Shown here: positions 48,856 to 59,361 of the stretch, piece by piece | Numbering within the stretch: the first letter of the stretch is position 1 | How the letters are laid out: the number at the start of each line of letters is the position of its first letter | Assembly (NCBI RefSeq): GCF_001269905.1 | Contig: NZ_LHVK01000005.1 | Location: 1 to 64,000, forward strand | Length of the DNA stretch: 64,000 nucleotides | Direction: 5' to 3' | Source: Pseudomonas corrugata | GTDB lineage: Bacteria; Pseudomonadota; Gammaproteobacteria; Pseudomonadales; Pseudomonadaceae | The notes under the pieces: model-generated | Database searches by the model: none | What the model saw: the letters and a program-made list of their open reading frames with translations, nothing else | What the model was told of the DNA's origin: nothing | Position numbers and translations under genes: made by a program

Positions 48856-49986
48856 TCACAACCACAAGTTCAGCAGGAGGGCGCCACGGGCTTCGCCGTC
48901 GGAGAAGTGCTGGCCGTCGTGGCTGATGAAACTCTGACCGGCGCTGCCGTTGTCCCAGAACTGGCCACGCAGAAACACGCTGACACCGCCCTTGGCCTGG
49001 CTGATGGGTAACTGACTGGTCAGCGTCAGGCGGTGCCAGGCCTGGCCTTCGCTCATCTCACCGGGCTTGAGACTCACCTCGCTCGGTGTGGACAGGCCTT
49101 TATAGCCGTTCCAGGGTTTGTTCCAGGTGTCACGCCCACTGATAAAGGCGGGCACCGCGATCAGTTGCGCGCCCTGATCGTTGAGTTGTCGGTAATAGCG
49201 CGGATACCAACTGTCGCTGCCGATCAGCACGCCCAAGCGTCCGGCGGGGGTATCGACGACGCGCAGGGCTTGCTGGCGGTCGGCCTCCAGCACATCCCGT
49301 TGCTCGAATACCGGATGCTGTTGACGTTGGGGCTGCCCGAGCGGTAGGCCGTCGCTGCCAAACACCAGGCTGCTGTTATACAGCGCACCTCGGCCGATCT
49401 TCAGTTCACCTTCGCTGACACTGGGTTCGGGCAATATGATGGAGCCGGCCACCAGGGTCACGCCGAACTCCCGGGCCAGCCCGCCGAACATGGCCTGGTA
49501 ATCACGTGCCATGGTGTCGGCTTTCATGCGCAAGTAGGCATCGTCCAGGCGGTTATCGCCTTGGGCACTGATCAATCCTCGGATGAACGCCAGCGGGTTG
49601 CTGATCGCCAGCCAGTTCATGGCTTCCTTCAGTGTGCCGGCCTGGTACAGCTCGTCCTTTTCTCCGCTGATCATCAACCAGGTGCCGATGTGCTCGGGCA
49701 AGACCACGATGGTCTTGTCGCTAAGCAAACCCAGGTCGTGGGCGGTCTGCAGGTAGGCTGCCAGTTTGCGGCGCAGGTGTCCGGGGTTCTGGTAGTCGGT
49801 GGGGAACAGTTCAGGCTGGATGCCCAGCAGGTTGCCTCGATCGGCAGGGACACCCTGGTCGACCGCCAGGTTGATGCGCAGGTCAGAGAGGTAGTGCCCC
49901 GTCGGACGATCCGTCGTCCACAGTGCATAGCTCATCAGGGCGGCGATCAGGGCCAGTGAAAACAGCAGGTACAGAAGTTTACGCAT
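48856..49986 (-). CDS. Nitrilase-fold (carbon-nitrogen hydrolase-like) protein lacking the catalytic cysteine
   Basis: 376 residues with an N-terminal membrane anchor (LLYLLFSLALIAALMSYAL) and an exported CN-hydrolase fold. VVLPEHIGTW has the glutamate position; GVTLVAGSIILPE and GRLGVLIGSDSWYPRYY follow. In active family members the last segment reads LICYD-like, with the nucleophile Cys; here it is LIGSD, and the protein contains no cysteine at all. It is therefore probably not a classical amidase or N-acyltransferase. Cotranscribed with the AraC regulator. Confidence 0.8.
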   Translation of the reverse strand: MRKLLYLLFSLALIAALMSYALWTTDRPTGHYLSDLRINLAVDQGVPADRGNLLGIQPELFPTDYQNPGHLRRKLAAYLQTAHDLGLLSDKTIVVLPEHIGTWLMISGEKDELYQAGTLKEAMNWLAISNPLAFIRGLISAQGDNRLDDAYLRMKADTMARDYQAMFGGLAREFGVTLVAGSIILPEPSVSEGELKIGRGALYNSSLVFGSDGLPLGQPQRQQHPVFEQRDVLEADRQQALRVVDTPAGRLGVLIGSDSWYPRYYRQLNDQGAQLIAVPAFISGRDTWNKPWNGYKGLSTPSEVSLKPGEMSEGQAWHRLTLTSQLPISQAKGGVSVFLRGQFWDNGSAGQSFISHDGQHFSDGEARGALLLNLWL

Positions 49987-50061
49987 GGAGAGCAGTCAGC
50001 GGCCGTGTACGGTTCTTACGGGGCAGGGTACGGGAAAACCTGAAATTAGCAAAAGAGAAGT

Positions 50062-50157
50062 CCCTGTGTGGGAACGAGCCTGCTCGCGATGACGCCGGTT
50101 CAGCAAGCTCAATGGTGGCTGACACACCGTTATCGCGAGCAGGCTCGTTCCCACAGG
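50062..50157. repeat. REP pair (inverted)
   Basis: ctgtgtgggaacgagcctgc continuing tcgcgatgacgcc, and inverted gttatcgcgagcaggctcgt ending tcccacag. Lies between the DUF3422 gene and the nitrilase-fold gene. Confidence 0.85.
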
Positions 50158-50190
50158 AGAAATGGACAGGCTTCAACACTGATCGGTTGT

Positions 50191-51459
50191 TCAGTGACTC
50201 TTGGCCTTTCTGATCCGCAGCATGATCAACAACATGATCAGCAGTACCGGTGGTGTCATCCCCAGCAGTGCTTCGCGCGCCGATAGATCCGCCCCCAGCG
50301 TATGCAACCCGCTATAGACCAGTTTGAACAGGTTGATCAGATAGTAGGTGATGGCGATGATCGACAGCCCCTCTACCGCACGCTGGATCTTTATCTGTGC
50401 ATCGGCCCGCGCATTGAGACTGCGCAGAATCTCTGCATTCTGGTCTTCCATCTCCACTTGCACCCGCGCCTGGAGCAGGTCGCCCAGGTTGGCAACGCTC
50501 ATGGCCAGTTGTTCCAGGCGTTGCTCGGTCGCCGCGCAATAGCGCACGGTCGGCTTGAAGCGTCGCTCGATAAACACGCCCAGCCTCTGGCAGTCGCCCA
50601 GATGGCTTTCACGCAACTCACCCAGGCGCTCGAATACCAGTTGTGCGTAGGCCCGGGTCGCGCTGAAACGATGGCGATTTTTCACTGAGCTGCCGACGAT
50701 CCGGCGAGACAGTTGCGCGATATCCTCCAGCAAGGCCTTGGCATGCACGCCGCTGGCATTGGCGTTGCGTTCGGAGAGTGTCACCAGGCTGCGGTCGAAC
50801 TCGTTCAACTGAGGGTCCAGCGCCTTTGCGACACTGAGCGACAAGGACGCCATCATGCGATAGGTTTCGATCTCGAGCAGGCGCCGGATCATGCGTCCCT
50901 GGCGATAGGCGTTGAGCCGTCGATTGATAAACAGGAAGCGGTTGGTGCCGTCCTCGGTGAGGCGAAAATCGCTCCAGACCACGGCATCGCCACCCCCCAC
51001 GCTTGAGCCGCAGGGATCCTTGAAGCCGTATTCGGACAGGTTGAGGCCGTCTTCCGAGCGCACCACCACCTGAACCGAATTGATGATTTGCCGAGTGTGA
51101 CCTTCGATACCTTGCGCCAGGCATTCAGGTAGCGTCGTCCACTGCAATTGGTGACTGCTGGCGGGCACCACCAGGGTCAGGGTGAAGAACTCTGCGTGAC
51201 GTTCCCACTTGAGCGGGTGTCCGTCGATCCGGGTGATACCCTGGGCTGCCTGATCCACCACGCTATCGGGGCAAAGCCGCTCGAGCAGGGCCGTGCATTG
51301 GACGCTATCGCCCAGGAACGCCAGATGGAAAACATGGGCCGGTTCGTCGAAATACAGCGACGGACGGGCGTGCAGTTCGTTGTGCAGGATCTTTCGCTGG
51401 GGATGCATGCGAGCGGCCTGTGTGGTTTGAATTGTTTTCTGTTCAGCCGCTTGGGCCAC
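50191..51459 (-). CDS. DUF3422 family membrane protein
   Basis: Function unknown. The 422-residue protein has an N-terminal soluble region typical of the family (LHNELHARPSLYF, HAEFFTLTLV), a long helical middle rich in Arg/Glu/Leu and two C-terminal membrane helices (SIIAITYYLINLFKLVYSGL and MTPPVLLIMLLIMLRI). This layout recalls CorA-like membrane anchors but no GMN motif is seen. The start is taken as GTG 51459; ATG at 51408 is possible. Confidence 0.8.
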   Translation of the reverse strand: MAQAAEQKTIQTTQAARMHPQRKILHNELHARPSLYFDEPAHVFHLAFLGDSVQCTALLERLCPDSVVDQAAQGITRIDGHPLKWERHAEFFTLTLVVPASSHQLQWTTLPECLAQGIEGHTRQIINSVQVVVRSEDGLNLSEYGFKDPCGSSVGGGDAVVWSDFRLTEDGTNRFLFINRRLNAYRQGRMIRRLLEIETYRMMASLSLSVAKALDPQLNEFDRSLVTLSERNANASGVHAKALLEDIAQLSRRIVGSSVKNRHRFSATRAYAQLVFERLGELRESHLGDCQRLGVFIERRFKPTVRYCAATEQRLEQLAMSVANLGDLLQARVQVEMEDQNAEILRSLNARADAQIKIQRAVEGLSIIAITYYLINLFKLVYSGLHTLGADLSAREALLGMTPPVLLIMLLIMLRIRKAKSH

Positions 51460-51638
51460 TGAGCATAGGACTGGCCCATCCCACTGGGAGTCACTTGGGT
51501 TCGCTCATCCATTGGTACTGGATCGCTGCACATTTGGATCAATAACTTGTCAGTTTCGGTCATTGAGCACGGTTGTTCCGGCTCTTAGGCTGTGGGGCAT
51601 GACTGATGGAAGCCGCAGAGCTTCCACACTTTCCGTGA

Positions 51639-53699
<2,061 letters not shown>

Positions 53700-53722
53700 G
53701 GCACCCGGGGTTGCCGCAGATC

Positions 53723-53819
53723 CCCTGTGGGAGCGGGCTTGCTCGCGATGACGGCGGCACATCCGACATTTCTGTCGACTGGACCACCGCTATCGCGAGC
53801 AGGCTCGCTCCCACAGGGG
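53723..53819. repeat. REP pair (inverted)
   Basis: cctgtgggagcgggcttgctcgcgatgacgg and inverted cgctatcgcgagcaggctcgctcccacagg. Lies between fadH and the desulfhydrase-like gene. Confidence 0.87.
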
Positions 53820-53897
53820 GATGTGGTGAGGCTGAATCTGCGGTAATCCGTGACCGCCTGTTAGAATGCGGGCCTCTTCGCGCCAGGCCTGCTTGCA

Positions 53898-54806
53898 ATG
53901 CTTCTTTCTGCCCTTGACTGGCACCCCAACCCTAAACTCGAACCCCTTCATCTGGACTGGCTCACCCGCGCCGGTGTCGAAGTGGCGGTGTTGCGCCTGG
54001 ACCGGATCGATCCCCTGATCAGCGGCAACAAGTGGTTCAAGCTGGTTCACCATGTGCGCGCCGCACACGAGGCCGGTGCCGAGGGGATCATGAGCCTGGG
54101 CGGTGCCTATTCCAACCATCTGCATGCACTGGCCGCCGCAGGCAAGCGCTTTGGCTTTCCAACGGTCGGGCTGCTGCGTGGCCATCCCCGGGAAACGCCG
54201 ACGGTGCTCGATCTGCAAGCATTCGGCATGCATCTGCACTGGTTGGGGTATGGCGGATATCGTGAGCGGCACGCCGCGGATTTCTGGACACCCTGGCAGG
54301 CGCGGTACCCCCACCTGCACCCGGTGCCCGAGGGCGGCTCTGGTTTGCCGGGCGCGCAGGGCTGCAAGGCCTGGGTGACCAGCGCCCGTGAACAACTGGA
54401 GGCATTGGGTTGGACGGATTATCACGGCTGGTGGCTGGCTTGCGGGACTGGAACGTCGTTGGCGGGGCTGGTGTTGGCCGAAGCGGGCGCGCATCCGGTC
54501 CATGGTGTGCTCGCGGTGCCCGAGGACCATGGTGTGGCGCAGCAGGTCGATGGCGTCGTGCGAGAGGCAGGCATTGCCGATCCACGTTATGAATTGCTCG
54601 ACGGCAGCCGTGGCGGTTTCGCCCGGGCCGACGCGCAACTGAACGCCTTCATCGACGCCACTGGTGCCATCGAACTGGAGCCGCTCTACACCGGCAAGGC
54701 GTTGATGCTGCTCAAGTCGCACGTCGAGGCTGGCCGGTTTGCCCAAGGCACGCGCTTGATCTTCGTCCACACCGGCGGTTTGCAAGGCCGCCGGGGGGTG
54801 GCGTGA
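53898..54806 (+). CDS. PLP-dependent D-cysteine desulfhydrase / ACC deaminase family enzyme
   Basis: Fold-type II PLP enzyme. The 302-residue protein has the Schiff-base lysine in ISGNKWFKLVHHV, the asparagine-containing GGAYSNHLHALAAAGKRFGF cofactor loop and the glycine-rich phosphate-binding loop ACGTGTSLAGLVLAE. The family covers D-cysteine desulfhydrase and ACC deaminase; length and start favour the desulfhydrase-like branch, but substrate cannot be assigned from sequence alone. Confidence 0.85.
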   Translation: MLLSALDWHPNPKLEPLHLDWLTRAGVEVAVLRLDRIDPLISGNKWFKLVHHVRAAHEAGAEGIMSLGGAYSNHLHALAAAGKRFGFPTVGLLRGHPRETPTVLDLQAFGMHLHWLGYGGYRERHAADFWTPWQARYPHLHPVPEGGSGLPGAQGCKAWVTSAREQLEALGWTDYHGWWLACGTGTSLAGLVLAEAGAHPVHGVLAVPEDHGVAQQVDGVVREAGIADPRYELLDGSRGGFARADAQLNAFIDATGAIELEPLYTGKALMLLKSHVEAGRFAQGTRLIFVHTGGLQGRRGVA

Positions 54807-54812
54807 CCTTCA

Positions 54813-55361
54813 TCAGCCGCGCTTTGGCATCATCCGCAGCAGCGTGTTATCGCGCACGACGTAGTGGTGATAGAGCCCCGCCAGGGCATGCAGGCCGATC
54901 AGCCAGTAGCCGATAGTGCCGCCCAGTACATGCCAGCCTTCCAGCCGTTTGGCGAAATCCTTGTCCTGATCGATGAGCAGCGGCAGATCGAAACCGTAGA
55001 ACATCACCTGATGCCCTTCGGCGCTGGTGATCAGCCAGCCCAGCAGCGGCATGGCGATCATGAACAGGTACAGCGCCCAGTGCATCAGGCGTGCAAGGAT
55101 GGTTTGCCAGGCAGGCGAAGCCGGGAAGATGGCCGGCGCCTTGCCGATGCTGCGGGCGAACAGACGCAGCCAGACCAGCAGGAACACCGTCAGGCCGAGC
55201 ATGAAATGCGCTTCTTTGATCAGGGTTCGGCCGCCGCTGCCCTTGGGGAAGATCCCGCGAAGTTCAATGCAGGCATAAACCACAGCCAGCAGCACCAGCA
55301 TCAACCAATGCAAGGTGACCGTGACGGTACTGTAGCGGCTTTCGGAATTTTTCCAGGGCAT
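54813..55361 (-). CDS. Cytochrome b561
   Basis: Inner-membrane di-heme b-type cytochrome of the CybB family, probably passing electrons between quinol and superoxide or reductases. The 182-residue protein has four helices with the heme histidines in VTLHWLMLVLLAVVYA, EAHFMLGLTVFLLVWLRL and GLHALAGLYHHYVVRD. It is convergent with the desulfhydrase-like gene, 6 bp apart. Confidence 0.92.
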   Translation of the reverse strand: MPWKNSESRYSTVTVTLHWLMLVLLAVVYACIELRGIFPKGSGGRTLIKEAHFMLGLTVFLLVWLRLFARSIGKAPAIFPASPAWQTILARLMHWALYLFMIAMPLLGWLITSAEGHQVMFYGFDLPLLIDQDKDFAKRLEGWHVLGGTIGYWLIGLHALAGLYHHYVVRDNTLLRMMPKRG

Positions 55362-55529
55362 GCGGGGTATCTCCAGACATCAGGGTAAAGCGCCGTCTTG
55401 AGCAGCGTTGGGGGGTTACTGTAAGCCCGTTTCGCTGGGTTTGCATGAGTCAGATCAGGTTTTGTCCATGGGAACCCGGTTTGCGTCCGCTGGCGAGCCG
55501 GGCTGCCCATCAAGGTATTTGGTGATGCG

Positions 55530-56936
55530 TCACGGCGTTGTGTCGGGAGGGTTCAGCAGCCAGTCGAACAGCAGCCTGACGTCGGTGTTGCCCGGTGCCG
55601 GTTTTGGCTGCGCCATGATGCGCCCGCCGCCGCTATCGATGCCGCCCGGGCACAGCACCGGCCGGTCGGGATCGCCGTCGAGAAAACTGACCAACACTTC
55701 ACTGCCTGTCATCAGGGGCAGGTTGTCGTGGGGGCTCGATCGCGACATGGGCAGGGGAATGCCTTCGTCATCCGGGCCCCACAAACTGACAAGGACCTGA
55801 CCTCGCTCATCGGGCACCGCCGGCTGCCCGGTGGGACCGAGTACATGCGCCACGTGGTAGCCGGGAATACTGGGCCTGGGATGCTTGAGGGCGGGCCTGA
55901 ACACGGTGGACCATGGGATGGCCGAGAACCTGTTTCGATAGTCCCGGGCAGACGACACGGGCGACTGATTCGCTTCAAGGATCGAGAACTGCCGCCCGCG
56001 ATGCTGGACCTCGATGACCAGCCATTGATCGTTGAACGTCGATACCGGGTGATCGCTGATCTGCACTATGTGGCCGCTGCGCAGGGCCGGTTGACTGCTG
56101 TGGCCGTGGATTTCCCGCTGCCGGCAGCGCAGGCGTTCCAGGTTCCGGCGCCCGATCTGATAGGTGTGAGCCAACGCTGGATTGCCTCGCATCGCTTCGT
56201 GATCGGTGCCGTTGAGCCCATGATTCGCTGCGCTGGTTTCTGCGGGCGCCATTGCCCGCTCGGCGAAGCGGGCGGGCAGGGCAGGCAATGTCGGGTGGTG
56301 ACGCTGGTACAGCCGCTCAAGTGCCGGTTGTTCATCGGCTTGCTTGCGCAGTGCCAGCTCGACCGCCCGCGCCGGGAAACTCTTGGGATCTTCGGCAAAT
56401 ACCAGGACATGGCCGGATGGCGAGTGTTCGAAGTGGTAATGAATGCCTTCTTGCTCGCACAGCCGCTGCAGCAACTCCAGGTCGCTTTCCTCGTACTGGA
56501 TACAGAACGGGCGGGATGGGTACTGTCCGTGGGGCAGTTCGAAACGGTAGCTGTGAGCGGGCAGCGCATTGTCATCCAGCAGCCGTTGCAGGATCTGTAC
56601 GACGCTGAGCTGATGGAAAACCCGTCGTCTCGGGCCATGCTCCAGACGCTGGAGATGGGGAACCAGTGCCAGGCGATAGCCGGTGCGGTTTGGTGCATGG
56701 GCATTCAGGCTGACACTTTGGACAATGCCATGTACGCCGGAATCACCGTCCAGGCGCAGGAACGCTGGTTGCCCCAGCAGCGTGTCGGGATTGATCGGCG
56801 GCGTGAGGCCGATCAGTTCGAGGTCGAAGCGGTACGGTTGGTTGAGGGCCTCCCTACCGCTGAACCGCAGCACTTGCAGGCGCAAGTCGCTTTGCGTGAG
56901 TGTCAGGCTGAAGGGGCTTTCCGTGTCGTTGCGCAT
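55530..56936 (-). CDS. vgrG: Short orphan VgrG (type VI secretion tip protein)
   Basis: Trimeric spike tip of the T6SS. The 468-residue protein has a gp27-like N-terminal half (LRLQVLRFSGREALNQPYRFDLELIG and FCIQYEESDLELLQRLCEQEGIHYHFEH). The gp5-type OB fold is in GPTGQPAVPDERGQVLVSLWGPDDE, MTGSEVLVSFLDGDPDRPVLCPGGI. It stops shortly after that, so the beta-helical spike (usually to about 600-700 residues) is missing. No tss, hcp, PAAR or effector gene lies next to it. Confidence 0.88.
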   Translation of the reverse strand: MRNDTESPFSLTLTQSDLRLQVLRFSGREALNQPYRFDLELIGLTPPINPDTLLGQPAFLRLDGDSGVHGIVQSVSLNAHAPNRTGYRLALVPHLQRLEHGPRRRVFHQLSVVQILQRLLDDNALPAHSYRFELPHGQYPSRPFCIQYEESDLELLQRLCEQEGIHYHFEHSPSGHVLVFAEDPKSFPARAVELALRKQADEQPALERLYQRHHPTLPALPARFAERAMAPAETSAANHGLNGTDHEAMRGNPALAHTYQIGRRNLERLRCRQREIHGHSSQPALRSGHIVQISDHPVSTFNDQWLVIEVQHRGRQFSILEANQSPVSSARDYRNRFSAIPWSTVFRPALKHPRPSIPGYHVAHVLGPTGQPAVPDERGQVLVSLWGPDDEGIPLPMSRSSPHDNLPLMTGSEVLVSFLDGDPDRPVLCPGGIDSGGGRIMAQPKPAPGNTDVRLLFDWLLNPPDTTP

Positions 56937-57154
56937 CGCGGTGCTTACTTGAAGAGAAGAAGCCGCGAGGGTACGAAACCGCGGGGCGAAACGGTGCTCC
57001 CGAATCGCTATTTCGGAAACTGCCTACAGCACGTTGTGAAAATGTCGATTCGCCGGGGCGCATTTTTTGGTCGATCAGCCGGTTTAGGCCGTATAAACTT
57101 GCGCCACAGCGCCGGCCGGCAGATGTCTTGGCGCGTCAGACAAGAGAGTGAATG

Positions 57155-57859
57155 ATGGGCGCACAGTGGAAGGTCAAACACAAAGAGGCGGCTGCCAACG
57201 CCAAGGGCAAGATCTTCGGCAAGCTGGTGAAGGAAATCACCATTGCCGCGCGCAACGGTGCCGATGTGGCGACCAATGCACACCTGCGGTTGGTGGTCGA
57301 GCAGGCGAAGAAGGCCTCGATGCCCCGCGAGACCCTGGAGCGCGCGATCAAGAAAGGTTCTGGCCAGCTCGGCGAAACCGTGCAGTACCACCGTGTGACC
57401 TACGAAGGGTTTGCGCCGCACCAGGTGCCGCTGATCGTTGAATGCGTGACCGACAACATCAACCGAACCGTGGCCGAAATCCGCGTCGCGTTCCGCAAGG
57501 GCCAGTTGGGCGCTTCGGGGTCGGTGGCCTGGGACTTCAACCATGTCGGCATGATCGAAGCCGCCCCGGACAGCCCGGACGCCGATCCGGAAATGGCCGC
57601 CATCGAGGCCGGCGCCCAGGATTTCGAACCGGGCGAAGAGGGTGCGACGCTGTTCATTACTGATGCGGCCGACCTTGATGCCGTGCAGAAAGCGCTGCCG
57701 GCCCAAGGCTTCACGGTGTTGTCCGCCAAACTGGGCTACCAGCCGAAAAACCCGGTCAGCGGCCTGACTGACGAGCAGATGGCCGAGGTCGAAGCGTTCC
57801 TTGAAGGCCTCGACAACCACGATGACGTGCAGGATATGTTTGTCGGGTTGGCGGGTTAA
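57155..57859 (+). CDS. YebC/PmpR family protein
   Basis: Transcriptional regulator or translation factor (recent work ties YebC proteins to ribosome stalling relief). The 234-residue protein starts [28 protein letters not shown] and contains [19 protein letters not shown] and the acidic C-terminal domain. It differs from the ruvC-linked YebC (MAGHSKWANIKHRK), so it is the second paralogue (YeeN-like). ATGATG at 57152-57157 with GAGAG upstream; the second ATG fits the family. Confidence 0.9.
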   Translation: MGAQWKVKHKEAAANAKGKIFGKLVKEITIAARNGADVATNAHLRLVVEQAKKASMPRETLERAIKKGSGQLGETVQYHRVTYEGFAPHQVPLIVECVTDNINRTVAEIRVAFRKGQLGASGSVAWDFNHVGMIEAAPDSPDADPEMAAIEAGAQDFEPGEEGATLFITDAADLDAVQKALPAQGFTVLSAKLGYQPKNPVSGLTDEQMAEVEAFLEGLDNHDDVQDMFVGLAG

Positions 57860-57886
57860 CAGGATTCCCTGAAGAGCGAATGGTCC

Positions 57887-57920
57887 TTTGTGGCGAGGGG
57901 ATTTATCCCCTCGCCACAAA
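57887..57920. repeat. 34-bp perfect palindromic repeat TTTGTGGCGAGGGGA
   Basis: TTTGTGGCGAGGGGA-TTTA-TCCCCTCGCCACAAA, a 15-bp perfect stem. The same element recurs at 59318-59349, so it is a dispersed repeat. It lies between the convergent YebC and kinase genes and can act as a bidirectional terminator. Confidence 0.85.
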
Positions 57921-57933
57921 GACATGCGTTCGA

Positions 57934-59259
57934 TCAGCCGGTGGTCAAGCAGCCGGCCAATACCCGCTCGATCTCCTCGAACCCCGGCCGCGCCAGCACG
58001 TCCGGCTGGCAGCAACGCGCCTTCAACGCCTGTAGCGCAGCAAGCTGCACCTCATCGCCCTCCGGCTCGATCCGCGCCAGCAACTCACCGAGCAGAATCC
58101 CGAAGGCGCGCACTTCGATGCGTTGCAGTGCGCGGGTTTGCGGGGTGTCTGCGGTGGCGTGGAAAGACGCCGCGCCAAAATCCCCCAGCAGGCAGTCGCC
58201 CTGGTCGTTGTAAAGGATGTTGTGCCCGTACAAATCCCCATGGGTGATGCCCTGGCGGTGCAGGTGTGCCGCCACCGAGGCGATGCCCCGGGCGATACGC
58301 AAAGCCGCAGTGGGGTTCAAGCGCAACGTGTCGGCATACACGTCGCGGCTGCAAGAGGCCAGGCTCGGCAGCCCGGCCAGGTTTCGGTAACTGGGCTCGA
58401 TCAGCGCCATGACCAGCCCGGCCTGCCTTTCGGGATGTGCGGCGACCTGACCCAACACTTCAATCAGATTCGGATGCCGGCCCGCAGTGATACAGGCATG
58501 CATTTCATGCAGTGGGGAGCCGTCGCTGGTCATCTCGCCCTTGTACATTTTAACCGCGACGTTTCGCGCCGGTTGGCCTGCCGATTGCCACAGCGCCTGA
58601 TGAATCACTCCCGAGGCGCCTTCGCCCAGTTGTTGTTGCAGGCTCAGTTGTGCCCAGTCGATGGGGTTGGTGCTGTGCAATGCGGCGTCATCGGCCTGGG
58701 CTTCCAGCGGGTTGCCGGCATAGGCGAGCCAACTGAGGCGGGGCAGTTCCAACAGCCATTGCGGCAGATCGACCAACTGATTGGCGGCGATGCGCAGCAG
58801 CTCAAGTCGGTGACACTGGGCCAGGCTGGCGGGCAATTGTTGCAGACGGTTGCCGGCCAGCATCAGTTTTTGCAGATGTGGGCGGTGTCCCAGCTCATCT
58901 GGCAGTTGGCTGATGCGGTTGTCCGTCAGGATCAGCCAGCGCAGCAGCGGTGGCAGAGCCGCGGCGGGGACGTGCTCGATGCGGTTGGCCTTGAAACCGA
59001 CCATGGTCAATGCGGTACACCGGCCCAGGCATTCGGGCAGTTCGGTGAAGCGATTGTCCGAGCAGAACAGCACCCGCAGTCGGGTCAGCCGATGCAAGTC
59101 ATCGGGCAGGGTTTCCAATTGGTTGCCGCTGAGGTTGAGCACCTCGAGGGAGTCCGCCAGGTCGAAGATTTCCCGGGGAAACTGTGTCAAGCCGCAGGCC
59201 AGGTCCAACCGGGTGATGCCTGACAGCTGGCCGGCGCGGAGTTGGGCGAGGGTGTTCAT
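57934..59259 (-). CDS. Leucine-rich repeat protein fused to a serine/threonine-type protein kinase
   Basis: 441 residues. The N-terminal part (about 15-195) is about eight leucine-rich repeats of the xLPxxLxxLxxLxxLxLxxNxL type (LEVLNLSGNQLETLPDDL, LQKLMLAGNRLQQLPASL). The C-terminal part (about 205-435) is a eukaryotic-like kinase: glycine loop LGEGASGVIHQAL, lysine in NVAVKMYKGE, catalytic loop HGDLYGHNILYN and the DFG in LLGDFGAASF. No signal peptide or membrane helix is seen, so it is cytoplasmic. Target unknown. It is flanked on both sides by the same palindromic repeat. Confidence 0.88.
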   Translation of the reverse strand: MNTLAQLRAGQLSGITRLDLACGLTQFPREIFDLADSLEVLNLSGNQLETLPDDLHRLTRLRVLFCSDNRFTELPECLGRCTALTMVGFKANRIEHVPAAALPPLLRWLILTDNRISQLPDELGHRPHLQKLMLAGNRLQQLPASLAQCHRLELLRIAANQLVDLPQWLLELPRLSWLAYAGNPLEAQADDAALHSTNPIDWAQLSLQQQLGEGASGVIHQALWQSAGQPARNVAVKMYKGEMTSDGSPLHEMHACITAGRHPNLIEVLGQVAAHPERQAGLVMALIEPSYRNLAGLPSLASCSRDVYADTLRLNPTAALRIARGIASVAAHLHRQGITHGDLYGHNILYNDQGDCLLGDFGAASFHATADTPQTRALQRIEVRAFGILLGELLARIEPEGDEVQLAALQALKARCCQPDVLARPGFEEIERVLAGCLTTG

Positions 59260-59317
59260 GGGAGGGGGCACCGTTGATCAAGAGAAGTCCGATGCCACCT
59301 AGTTTGTTACAAAAACC

Positions 59318-59349
59318 TTGTGGCGAGGGGATAAATCCCCTCGCCACAA
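59318..59349. repeat. 32-bp perfect palindromic repeat TTGTGGCGAGGGGA (second copy)
   Basis: TTGTGGCGAGGGGA-TAAA-TCCCCTCGCCACAA, the same element as at 57887-57920 with a reversed loop. It lies just after the stop of the binding-protein gene and before the kinase start, where it can terminate the operon to its right. Confidence 0.85.
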
Positions 59350-59361
59350 ATGCCAGTTCGG

